Part shown: piece after piece, positions 36,768 through 45,073 of the stretch | How the letters are laid out: each line of letters opens with the position of its first letter | Position numbering within the stretch: the first letter of the stretch is position 1 | DNA from: an uncultured Gammaproteobacteria bacterium | GTDB lineage: Bacteria; Pseudomonadota; Gammaproteobacteria; GCA-001735895 | Assembly: GCA_913061315.1 (NCBI GenBank) | Contig: CAJXUC010000002.1 | Span: 124,001-188,000 of the forward strand | DNA length: 64,000 nt | Direction: 5' to 3' | Position numbers and translations under genes: made by a program | Notes under the pieces: generated by a model | What the model saw: only the letters and a program-made list of their open reading frames with translations | The model's database searches: none | What the model was told of the DNA's origin: nothing

Positions 36768-37513
36768 TCATAACCATTGCACAACAGGAAATCAGAACCT
36801 TGTTCTTATCACCACTGGCTTGGATTATTCTGGCAGTCATTCAGGTCTTGCTTGGCTATATGTTTCTCGCTCAGCTTGACAACTTTTTTTTGCTACAGCC
36901 TCAGTTATCACAATTAGACAATGTGCCCGGCGTGACTGATATTGTAATTGCCCCCTTATTTTCGCTTGCTGCAATTATATTGCTCATGATCATGCCACTC
37001 ATCACCATGCGCTCTATTGCCGAAGAGAAACGCAACAAGACCCTCACCCTACTCGTCTCATCGCCAATCAGCATGACTGAAATTGTGTTAGGAAAGTTTC
37101 TAGGACTATTTTTCTTTGTCTTTATCCTCGTCAGTTTGCTGATGCTGATGCCATTGTCGTTATTCATCGGCACCCCATTAGATATTGGCAAACTATTGTC
37201 TATTTTTATTTCGATGTTGCTGCTACTTAGCTCATTCGCAGCCATAGGGCTTTACCTATCAAGCTTGACTGACAATCAAACCATCGCAGCAGTCAGCACA
37301 TTTGGTGCTCTGATCATGCTTTGGATCATCGACTGGGTCAGTGAAGTTTTGCCTCGCAATCAGGAGGTTATATCCTATCTATCGCTATTACAGCATCATC
37401 AAACGATGCTCGAAGGCATATTTAATAGCGCTGATGTCGCCTACTACCTCATATTCATCACCGTCTTTTTAGTCCTTACGATCCGTCAATTGGACCGAGG
37501 GCGTCTGCTATGA
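36764..37513 (+). CDS. ABC-2 type permease (GldF-like)
   Basis: 249-aa integral membrane protein with six hydrophobic segments. The conserved MPLITMRSIAEEKRNKTLTLLVSSPIS stretch, here represented by MRSIAEEKRNKTLTLLVSSP, is the coupling-helix region of ABC-2 permeases of the GldF/NosY type. Its start overlaps the ATPase gene and its end overlaps the GldG-like gene, both by 4 bp, so the three are translationally coupled. The exported or remodelled substrate is unknown. Confidence 0.88.
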   Translation: MIITIAQQEIRTLFLSPLAWIILAVIQVLLGYMFLAQLDNFFLLQPQLSQLDNVPGVTDIVIAPLFSLAAIILLMIMPLITMRSIAEEKRNKTLTLLVSSPISMTEIVLGKFLGLFFFVFILVSLLMLMPLSLFIGTPLDIGKLLSIFISMLLLLSSFAAIGLYLSSLTDNQTIAAVSTFGALIMLWIIDWVSEVLPRNQEVISYLSLLQHHQTMLEGIFNSADVAYYLIFITVFLVLTIRQLDRGRLL

Positions 37514-38874
37514 TGATGAACAAAGTAGTACGCCTTAAGATTCGACTGCAATCGACTGTTTTTCTCATTTTATTTTTGTTAGTAATGGGACTTTTAGCTT
37601 GGTTCAGCCAATTGTATTCAGTTTCTATCGACCTCACTAAAAATCAACGCAACAGCCTATCTCCAGAAAGTATTCGTCTAGCTCAATCCTTAGAACAGCC
37701 ATTAAAAGTCACCATTTTTGCCACCCCAAGCAATGAAATGGGCAGCATGCTCAATCAACTGTTTCAACGTTATCAGGATCAACAACCTTTAATCCAAGTT
37801 GAAACCTTAAACCCCGATCTTTACCCTGATTTGTTACGCCAATATGATATCCGACAAGAGGCAGAGGTCGTCATCGAATACCAAGACCGACGCGAGAAGA
37901 TTTCATTAGCAACAGAGTCCCGCGTCACCAATAGTATTCAGCGACTACTTAGACAAGGTGAACGTTGGGTTGTTTTTTTGCAGGGTCATGGTGAGCGTAA
38001 CCCTTATAGTGATGCCAATCACGATTTTAGTGAATTTGCGACACGCTTGGCGAGCAAGGGTTATAACATTGAGAACTTAAACCTCATTGAGACGAGTAGT
38101 ATTCCACAGAATACCGACTTTCTAGTCATTGCCAGCCCCCAAATGGCACTATTGCCGGGCGAACTTGATTTACTTATAAGATACATTGAGCAAGGTGGCA
38201 ATCTAGTTTGGCTGGCAGACCCGGGTACGATCCAAAGTCCTATCGATCGTTTGGCCGATGCACTTGCTATTGAATTTTTGTCCGGCGTTATTGTCGACCC
38301 CAATAGCCGACTGCTCGGACTCGACCGTGTGGATTTCGCTCTGGTGGCGGAATATCCCCGACACCCAATCACCCAAAATGTAACAAGCCTGTCACTTTAC
38401 CCGCAGGCACAGGCGCTTGAATATCACGGTAATGAAACACAATGGCAATCACTTAACTTTCTAACCAGTGGCGACTCTAGCTGGAATGAAACAGGCGAGA
38501 TGGAAGGTGAAATAAAAAATGGTGACCATGCCGATGAGATAAATGGCCCACTTAATATTGGATTAACCTTATCGTCCACTATCGAAAATAGTTCAGGGCC
38601 ATCAGAGCAACGTATTGCGGTGCTGGGCGATGCTGATTTCTTGTCAAACCATTATCTTGGTAATGGCGCCAACCTTGAACTGGGCCTTAACTTATTTAAC
38701 TGGCTAAGCCATGATGATAATCTCATATCGATTAGCCCTCGCGCCGCACCAGACACTCGCCTAACGCTATCTCAAACTCAGCAGTTAGGTATTGCCATCA
38801 TTTTTCTGTTCGTCTTGCCATTACTTTTAGCGGGGTCAGGCATTTTCATCTGGCTCAAGCGTCGCAGTCGTTAA
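37510..38874 (+). CDS. GldG-like auxiliary protein of ABC transporter
   Basis: 454-aa protein with one N-terminal membrane segment (about 15-37), a large periplasmic region containing the GldG/IFT52-like domain, and one C-terminal membrane segment (about 425-448) followed by positively charged residues. Typical patterns are SVDLTKNQRNSLSPES-like start (here SIDLTKNQRNSLSPES), VVFLQGHGERNPY and LVWLADPGTIQSPIDRL. The domain resembles a sugar- or cofactor-free esterase-like fold but no catalytic triad is evident. Its genes are always found beside a GldA/GldF pair. Confidence 0.85.
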   Translation: MMMNKVVRLKIRLQSTVFLILFLLVMGLLAWFSQLYSVSIDLTKNQRNSLSPESIRLAQSLEQPLKVTIFATPSNEMGSMLNQLFQRYQDQQPLIQVETLNPDLYPDLLRQYDIRQEAEVVIEYQDRREKISLATESRVTNSIQRLLRQGERWVVFLQGHGERNPYSDANHDFSEFATRLASKGYNIENLNLIETSSIPQNTDFLVIASPQMALLPGELDLLIRYIEQGGNLVWLADPGTIQSPIDRLADALAIEFLSGVIVDPNSRLLGLDRVDFALVAEYPRHPITQNVTSLSLYPQAQALEYHGNETQWQSLNFLTSGDSSWNETGEMEGEIKNGDHADEINGPLNIGLTLSSTIENSSGPSEQRIAVLGDADFLSNHYLGNGANLELGLNLFNWLSHDDNLISISPRAAPDTRLTLSQTQQLGIAIIFLFVLPLLLAGSGIFIWLKRRSR

Positions 38875-38924
38875 ACTGGCGACATCAGACCAATGTCATT
38901 TAAAAAAACAAAGACTGACAACAA

Positions 38925-39767
38925 ATGAAATTAATGTCGAAACGTTGGCTCATCAATTACGCATTGATCCTACTCATTATGTTATTTACCTATATTGGTA
39001 ATCGATCCGGAGTTGAACCTGGGTACAACCCGCAAAGTCGTATCACTTCGCTTAAGCTTCAAGACATTGACCGAATATCGATTCAAACCGCGGATGATAA
39101 TATCAACCTGACCCGCACTAATGGACATTGGCAAATCGTGTCACCAATACAATGGCTAGCCAATAATATGACCATTGAAAGAATACTCGGCATTGCCATC
39201 AGCGAAACAGACTCTAAATTACCTGCAAGTGAAATCGATCTGTCGACCATAGGGCTTCAGTTTCCTAAGGCCATCTTGCGTCTAAACGATACTCACATTC
39301 ACTTTGGCACAACAAACCAGATCGGTGAACGGCGATATTTACGGGTCCATTCGACCGTGTTTTTACTGCCTGATCGACATTTACCTTTTATCATGGGTGG
39401 CATGAATAGTTTAATCGATCAGCGCCTATTGCCACGCGCCATTAATTTTAGTCGCCTCACAATAGGGCCATTACAAATCACACAAACTAGCAGTGGTGGG
39501 TGGCAAGATAACAACACATCCAGCACCGATCAGCTCAACACCATAATTAGCCACTGGCAGACGTTACGAGCGTCAAGAATACAAACCTTTAAGAAAAAAG
39601 CAGCGCCACTTCAAAAAATTACCGCCAGCCTAGATAATGATAAAGACATTGATTTTTTCCTGATGTCGATTAAACCCAACATTATCATTGCGCGTCCTGA
39701 CCTTGGATTGGAATATCATTTCAGCAAAGATCAGTATTACAACCTATTGGCAGTAAGTAAAAAATGA
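38925..39767 (+). CDS. DUF4340 domain protein
   Basis: 280-aa protein with one N-terminal membrane anchor (about residues 10-24) and a periplasmic remainder built of repeated beta-hairpins, the DUF4340 pattern (SLKLQDIDRISIQ followed by NLTRTNGHWQIVSPI, and a second repeat near FSRLTIGPLQI). Such proteins commonly follow GldG-like genes in proteobacteria and cyanobacteria; their function has not been established. It starts 50 bp after the GldG-like gene and overlaps the next gene by 4 bp. Confidence 0.8.
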   Translation: MKLMSKRWLINYALILLIMLFTYIGNRSGVEPGYNPQSRITSLKLQDIDRISIQTADDNINLTRTNGHWQIVSPIQWLANNMTIERILGIAISETDSKLPASEIDLSTIGLQFPKAILRLNDTHIHFGTTNQIGERRYLRVHSTVFLLPDRHLPFIMGGMNSLIDQRLLPRAINFSRLTIGPLQITQTSSGGWQDNNTSSTDQLNTIISHWQTLRASRIQTFKKKAAPLQKITASLDNDKDIDFFLMSIKPNIIIARPDLGLEYHFSKDQYYNLLAVSKK

Positions 39768-40573
39768 TATGTCCAAACACTAGCGTTGTTGGTATCTGTG
39801 TTTTACTGGGCTTGACAACGTTCAGCGCTAAAGCAGACCAGTACAAGCTGCCGAAGTTGGAACTGGGTGTTTCGGCAGTCTCATTGTATTTACCAGACTA
39901 TCGCGGGTCATCTCATTCAAGGTCATTATTTTTACCAGCCCCCTATGTGCGTTATCGCAGTGACTCACTAAAAATTGACAATGGTTTAAAAGGTATTTTT
40001 CTTGACTCAGACCGACTGCTACTGACCGTCAGTGGTGGGCTAACCTTACCAGTCGATGAGGATAACCCCGAACGTTCGGGTATGGATAAACTAAAAGCAA
40101 CGCTAGAGCTGGGTCCCTCATTAGATTATAAAATTCACCAGGGTGACACCCATGAGATTTGGCTTGAACTACCCGTTCGGTTGGCTTTTACATTAGAAAA
40201 CACCCCTCAAAACCTTGGTCCAGCGTTCGAACCCCGGCTGGTCTGGCTTCATCCCTCCCACCGTAAACAGGATTGGAAACTCCGTTTTGCAAGTGGTCCC
40301 CTTTATGCTAGCCAAAAAAAACATGCCTACTTTTATTCCGTTAGCAAGACTGATGTTACTGCCAACCGCCCAGCCTATAACGCACAGCGCGGCTTTAGTG
40401 GTATTCGTAGCGATTTCACCTATAGCAAGCGCTTCGGTGATTACCGTATTGGTGGCTTTGTTCGCTACGACAGTTTAAAAAATTCGGTTGTCAAAAATAG
40501 TCCCTTAGTCACCCAAACATCGACCTGGTTGGCCGGTATTGTTTTTTCCTGGGTTTTTAGAGAAGATTATTGA
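39764..40573 (+). CDS. MipA/OmpV family outer-membrane protein
   Basis: 269-aa secreted protein with a signal peptide (hydrophobic residues about 7-22, cleavage probably after SAKA) and a beta-barrel-like remainder ending in an aromatic residue. Family hallmarks are LYLPDYRGSSHS, PAPYVRYRSDSL, a DxDRLL strand, LGPSLDYKI and LELPVRLAF. In E. coli MipA scaffolds the murein synthase PBP1B with MltA; other members act as porin-like or antigen proteins. Cotranscription with the Gld-type transporter hints at an envelope role, but the link is inferred. Confidence 0.85.
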   Translation: MICPNTSVVGICVLLGLTTFSAKADQYKLPKLELGVSAVSLYLPDYRGSSHSRSLFLPAPYVRYRSDSLKIDNGLKGIFLDSDRLLLTVSGGLTLPVDEDNPERSGMDKLKATLELGPSLDYKIHQGDTHEIWLELPVRLAFTLENTPQNLGPAFEPRLVWLHPSHRKQDWKLRFASGPLYASQKKHAYFYSVSKTDVTANRPAYNAQRGFSGIRSDFTYSKRFGDYRIGGFVRYDSLKNSVVKNSPLVTQTSTWLAGIVFSWVFREDY

Positions 40574-40620
40574 TGACTCATTTTTAGCCCATTATGAGAA
40601 ATCAAACAGAGTAATAAAAA

Positions 40621-41430
40621 ATGCCTGAACTACCCGAAGTAGAAACGACCATGCGCGGCATCGAACCTTATGTTTGTGGCCAAACGATTCACCGTTTTAT
40701 TGTCAGGCATCATCAACTGCGATGGCCTGTTCCTCCAGAAACTACTGACATGGCAGGTCGTTTGATTCAAACCGTATCGAGACGCGGTAAGTACATCTTA
40801 ATGCAGCTCGATCAGGGCAGTTTGATCTGGCACCTTGGTATGTCAGGCAGCATGACAATTCAACCCATTAACACCCCCCCTCAAATTCATGAACATCTCG
40901 AAGTTGAATTAACGTCAGGTCAGTCTCTCAAATATCGAGACCCCAGACGGTTTGGCGCCCTGCTCTATTGCAAAGACAATCCGCTTCACCATCGCCTACT
41001 TCAAAATTTAGGCCCAGAACCTTTAACTGATAATTTTGATGTCGAACATCTGAGAGCCAAATGCCTAAACAAAACCAGTTCGATTAAATCCGTCATTATG
41101 GATAGCCACAATGTGACTGGTGTCGGTAATATTTATGCCTGCGAGTCGCTCTTCTTAGCGGGTATCAACCCATTGCGTAAAGCCGGTAGCATCAGTAAGA
41201 AAAGACTCGGAAAATTAGTCGCATCTATTAAAGCCATCTTGCATGCTGCCATTTTACAAGGTGGCACAACGCTGCAAGATTTCACTCAGGTCGATGGCAA
41301 GCCGGGTTATTTCACTCAATCACTCTCGGTATATGGCATTAAGGGGTCTTGTGCGGCCTGTGACACGGACATTAAAAAATTAACACAGAACCAGAGGTCG
41401 AGCTACTTTTGTCCTAAGTGCCAGACTTAA
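40621..41430 (+). CDS. mutM: Formamidopyrimidine-DNA glycosylase MutM (Fpg)
   Basis: Base-excision repair enzyme that removes 8-oxoguanine and formamidopyrimidines and nicks the abasic site. The 269 aa start MPELPEVETTMRGIEPYV, with catalytic Pro2 and Glu3 (after Met removal Pro1, Glu2). The LWHLGMSGSM and RDPRRFGALLY loops and the C-terminal zinc finger (CAACDTDIKKL...FCPKCQT, Cys-x2-Cys pairs) are intact. In E. coli mutM directly follows rpmBG; here the ABC cluster intervenes. Confidence 0.98.
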   Translation: MPELPEVETTMRGIEPYVCGQTIHRFIVRHHQLRWPVPPETTDMAGRLIQTVSRRGKYILMQLDQGSLIWHLGMSGSMTIQPINTPPQIHEHLEVELTSGQSLKYRDPRRFGALLYCKDNPLHHRLLQNLGPEPLTDNFDVEHLRAKCLNKTSSIKSVIMDSHNVTGVGNIYACESLFLAGINPLRKAGSISKKRLGKLVASIKAILHAAILQGGTTLQDFTQVDGKPGYFTQSLSVYGIKGSCAACDTDIKKLTQNQRSSYFCPKCQT

Positions 41431-41547
41431 AGCGTATGCTTCACTGCGTTTAGTTTAAAGTGCGAGACCTACCCTTTTGTTCTTGCTATACGTTCTCTTT
41501 TATATGTAGGATTTGCCTTTATGGGCTAATTTACAAGGTTAATATCG

Positions 41548-41964
41548 ATGGCCAATAGACATAGCTTCACCCTAGTCAGTTTCTTATTCAGATTCATAAT
41601 TGCTTTTTTCCTCGTAATGATCACCTATAACCCATCGACTTATTCGTGGGTGCATTGGTTAAATTCAGATGTCGCACTCGTGTATAAAGTAGCATCAGGG
41701 ATTTTATTGTTAATTGGTTGGATAATGTATTTACGTGCGACCTGGATGTCTCTGGGTGTGATCGGCACGGTACTCGCTGCCGCTTTTTTTGGCGTAATGA
41801 TTTGGCTACTCATAGAATGGGGCGTGCTTGCGCTCAACAATACTTCAGTTCTAATTTGGGTCGCCGAATGCGTTCTTATCGGTGTTTTAGCCGTTGGTAT
41901 GTCATGGTCACACATTCGTCGCAAAGTGTCGGGACAATATGATACGGATGAATTTGAAGGCTAA
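41548..41964 (+). CDS. Small four-helix membrane protein (DUF6524-like)
   Basis: 138-aa protein with four hydrophobic segments (about 10-28, 45-62, 66-88 and 97-116) and a charged C-terminus (RRKVSGQYDTDEFEG). The size and the spacing NPSTYSWVHWL-(TM)-YLRATWMSLG-(TM) resemble the uncharacterised DUF6524 family; I recall no function for it. It starts 117 bp after mutM and 56 bp before the VanZ-fusion gene. Alternative: a generic small membrane protein with no specific family. Confidence 0.65.
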   Translation: MANRHSFTLVSFLFRFIIAFFLVMITYNPSTYSWVHWLNSDVALVYKVASGILLLIGWIMYLRATWMSLGVIGTVLAAAFFGVMIWLLIEWGVLALNNTSVLIWVAECVLIGVLAVGMSWSHIRRKVSGQYDTDEFEG

Positions 41965-42020
41965 TGTCAGACTTAATCGACTAAATTTTGATCCATTTCT
42001 CACCATTGACTTCAACCTGA

Positions 42021-42950
42021 ATGAAAAAGCTTAATTTACTGTTTGGTATTTTTCTATTACTGACTTTTGCTTTATTTTTTGTCGACAATTCTGAGATTGT
42101 ACCGACCCGATCCTTTAAAATCGCTTGGAATTTAGGTCATATTGTTTTTTTTGCGACCGCATCATTTCTACTTTTAAAACACGTATCGTTTTTTCAGCAA
42201 GCAACACAAGCTCAACAGTTTTACTGGATTGTTGGTATTTGTTTAGTAGCCGGGGTGTTAATTGAGTCAATTCAATTTTTCATTGGTAGACAAGCTGGCT
42301 GGCAAGACATTCTCAGAAACATACTCGGTGGCTTAGCTGCCCTCGCATTTTTCCCTCGCCCAAAATCAAATCCCGGTCAATTACTGGGGTTTAAATTCAA
42401 ATTAATTATTACTGCACTGCTTTGCATTCAGCTAATGCCACTGCTAATCACTTTAGTCGATGAACAAATGGCCAGAAGCAATTTCCCTATGCTGGCAGAT
42501 TTTGAAAGCTCACTTGAGTTGGGTCGCTGGACATCTAGCGGCCAGATCACGCTTGATAAAACTTTTACTGCGCATGGCGATTTTTCTGCTCGCATCGAAC
42601 TGACAACAAACCGATATTCAGGCGCATCCTTAAACTTTTTACCCAGCAACTGGAAGAGTTTTAAACACCTAAAGTTCAGCGTTTATCTACCTAACAATTC
42701 ACCATTATCGATCACCACGCGTATTCACGACCAACAACATGAACAAGTTGGCTATTTATATAATGACCGCTTCCACAAAAAAGCTCGGCTGCGACCCGGT
42801 TGGAACCACATGACAATCAATCTCGCCGATGTCATTTCTGCGCCAAAGACACGACCAATGGCTATAGAATCCATCGCTAACTTTCGTATCTTTACGAGCA
42901 ATCTCAAACAATTTAGAGTCATCTATCTCGATAATTTACGCCTGGAGTGA
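42021..42950 (+). CDS. VanZ-like membrane protein with C-terminal beta-sandwich-like domain
   Basis: 309 aa. The first half has four membrane segments and the VanZ pattern (WNLGHIVFFATASFLLL, ESIQFFIGRQAGWQDILRNILGG, given here as WNLGHIVFF and GWQDILRNILGG). The second half, after a fifth membrane segment near residue 135-150, is a soluble region beginning ADFESSLELGRWTSSGQITL with sequence typical of CIA30/carbohydrate-binding-like beta-sandwiches (ends RVIYLDNLRLE). The fusion suggests a membrane protein presenting a glycan-binding domain in the periplasm; this is inference. The gene overlaps the convergent aminotransferase by 15 bp. Confidence 0.72.
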   Translation: MKKLNLLFGIFLLLTFALFFVDNSEIVPTRSFKIAWNLGHIVFFATASFLLLKHVSFFQQATQAQQFYWIVGICLVAGVLIESIQFFIGRQAGWQDILRNILGGLAALAFFPRPKSNPGQLLGFKFKLIITALLCIQLMPLLITLVDEQMARSNFPMLADFESSLELGRWTSSGQITLDKTFTAHGDFSARIELTTNRYSGASLNFLPSNWKSFKHLKFSVYLPNNSPLSITTRIHDQQHEQVGYLYNDRFHKKARLRPGWNHMTINLADVISAPKTRPMAIESIANFRIFTSNLKQFRVIYLDNLRLE

Positions 42951-44024
42951 TTTTTCGACCTGAAGAAAATTTAATAACCGTTTGTTTTGGTTGGGCAACT
43001 GGGTCGATAGACGAATGTAGTTTGGTAAATCGTAAGACTCGCAAAGACGCACCAACAGGCCTTCTGCCAGTAACCGTTCACGCAACGATCGTGCATCACC
43101 AACCTGCATCAAAAAATAGTGCATGGGTGACTCCACAGGGCTGAAGCCTAACGCCCTCAAGCCTGCTTTAAACTGTTTCGCCTCTTCACCTAAATCATGC
43201 CACATAGCTTCATACTCGGGCTGAGATGCGATTGCTGCAATACCGCCTATTTGGGCAAATTCATTCACGCTCCAAGGAATAGCCAGCTGTTCAAGCACTC
43301 GAATCAGGTCAACTGGTCCCGTCACGTAACCCAGCCGAACACCCGCCAGGCTGTAATCTTTTGTCATCGAGCGCAATACCAGAACATTCGGTAGCCCAGC
43401 ATGCATGGCTGATTCATAGTGAGGTAGAAATTGCGCGTATGCCTCGTCTACCACGAATAACGTTTCAGGCGACAATAATGACCATCGCTCTAGAAGCTGA
43501 TTCGACACCTGGTAACCGGTTGGGTTATTAGGGCTACACAAGTGGAAAATGGCCGGTCGTTGCTCGGCGAGTAACTGTTCAATGACAGCTTCGTCCAGTT
43601 CAAAATCATTCTCTACTAGTGCCCGCCATTCACAAATTTCAGCGCCCATTAGCCGAGCGTTTCGATGATACTCACCAAACGTCGGTTCTAAAATTGCCAC
43701 CTTGTCAGTCTTTTCAATAAAGGCAAAATCAATCAACCAAAGTAATTCTGCCGTGCCATTGCCCACCATAATTTGATCTAAAGACAAGTTAAATTGACGC
43801 CCTAATGTCTGCCGTAAAGCTAGGCAGGCCTTATCCGGATAACGCGATATAGTGGCCGTTTGCAAAGCGTCAACGACGGCTAAGGCTGGCCCATATGGAT
43901 TACTGTTAACGCTAAAATCAACAATAGCATCGGCTGTTAGGCCAAAAGCTGAAATCTCTTCAAAATCGATAGCGCCATGATAGGCTTTTGACTCAGTTTT
44001 TAGATAATCAGTTTTCTTTATCAA
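42936..44024 (-). CDS. HisC/CobD-like PLP-dependent aminotransferase
   Basis: 362-aa fold-type I PLP enzyme. The N-terminus YHGAIDFEEISAFG followed by VDFSVNSNPYGP is more typical of threonine-phosphate decarboxylase CobD/CobC than of HisC; the Schiff-base Lys is in SMTKDYSLAGVRLGYVTG. PNNPTG and VVDEAYAQF are present. No ATG is in frame before the conserved region, so the start is a TTG at 44024. It is not beside cobalamin genes, and a canonical HisC exists at 33180, so the substrate remains open between L-threonine phosphate and histidinol phosphate. Confidence 0.8.
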   Translation of the reverse strand: MIKKTDYLKTESKAYHGAIDFEEISAFGLTADAIVDFSVNSNPYGPALAVVDALQTATISRYPDKACLALRQTLGRQFNLSLDQIMVGNGTAELLWLIDFAFIEKTDKVAILEPTFGEYHRNARLMGAEICEWRALVENDFELDEAVIEQLLAEQRPAIFHLCSPNNPTGYQVSNQLLERWSLLSPETLFVVDEAYAQFLPHYESAMHAGLPNVLVLRSMTKDYSLAGVRLGYVTGPVDLIRVLEQLAIPWSVNEFAQIGGIAAIASQPEYEAMWHDLGEEAKQFKAGLRALGFSPVESPMHYFLMQVGDARSLRERLLAEGLLVRLCESYDLPNYIRLSTQLPNQNKRLLNFLQVEKSLQA

Positions 44025-44247
44025 TTTGACGTTACACCATATAGGACTGATAGGTTATAACACGATCTAATATATTCTTCACAAACCGCGACCTAGAGAG
44101 CGTTATTCAACTATTGACTAACCTACTCTCATCAAGGTTAATCAATCATTAATATGTAACATCTCGGTGAGTGAAATGTATCCACCCTATTTTGACTCCA
44201 GCTTTTCCTCAAGATGCCACGCAGTGTCAACTTTTTATTATTTGAAT

Positions 44248-44898
44248 TCAATTAGGTGTTTGAAGGTATTGATAGTAAAGGTAACTGCCAATTACTATCG
44301 ATATTAAGAACAGGCTGACAGCAACTATTAGGTGCGTGTTTGATTCGACTCTAATGCCGTGCCCACTCATTGCAAAAATAGTCATCTGTGGAATATAGCC
44401 AATCAATGAAGCCAATGCAAAAGGACCTACTGGTGTTTTAGCGGCACCAGCTACTAGATTCGTGGCCAGATTTGTCCCAAACGGTAAAAAACGAATGAAG
44501 ATGATTTTTAGGAATAATCTATCGCCAGTAAAACGGTCTATTTTGGACACCAGTTGGGGGTATTTCCGAAGTACAAATGGACGCGCCAACCAACGCGCTG
44601 CATAAAATGTTAATATCGCTCCCGATGCTGCCGCCACGGTTCCCAGTGCGACACCCTCTGTCATACCAAACACATAACCACCGATAAAAGCGACTACTTG
44701 TCGCGGTAACCCAACCGAAGTAAACAAGGCTCCAAAAATTATGAACGCGGGCATAGCAAACCACCCTAAACTGGTAATAATTTGAGCAATTACTGATGGA
44801 TCAAAAAAATCAGACACTGAATAATGTGACATTAGATGACCAATAAAAACCACCACAACAATTAATAATGAGCCATAAAATGCAAAATTTTTTTTCAT
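44248..44898 (-). CDS. TVP38/TMEM64 (DedA-superfamily) membrane protein
   Basis: 216 aa from the ATG at 44898 (a TTG five codons earlier is rejected). Five to six hydrophobic segments are present, with the SNARE-associated/DedA core pattern PRQVVAFIGGYVFGMTEG, YAARWLARPFVLRKYPQL and IRFLPFGTNLATNLVAGAAKTP. The FG-x2-LG-type and R-x(8)-P-x-GTN signatures are typical. Members are implicated in lipid scrambling and envelope homeostasis, but specific function is unknown. It is monocistronic, with 160 bp to the divergent MFS gene. Confidence 0.85.
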   Translation of the reverse strand: MKKNFAFYGSLLIVVVVFIGHLMSHYSVSDFFDPSVIAQIITSLGWFAMPAFIIFGALFTSVGLPRQVVAFIGGYVFGMTEGVALGTVAAASGAILTFYAARWLARPFVLRKYPQLVSKIDRFTGDRLFLKIIFIRFLPFGTNLATNLVAGAAKTPVGPFALASLIGYIPQMTIFAMSGHGIRVESNTHLIVAVSLFLISIVIGSYLYYQYLQTPN

Positions 44899-45073
44899 AG
44901 AGAGTAAAGACAAATTAAAGTAATAAAAGGCTGTAATGGCTGTTTAAAATGGGGAGCAATTGGTAACAGCATAATCAATATTATAGCGTGTTATCAATTT
45001 CAAGTTATAAATAGAACTGTCTTGGCGAACCCATCCCAGATAGAATCCGCCGATAACTTCAGGCAGTGCACCA

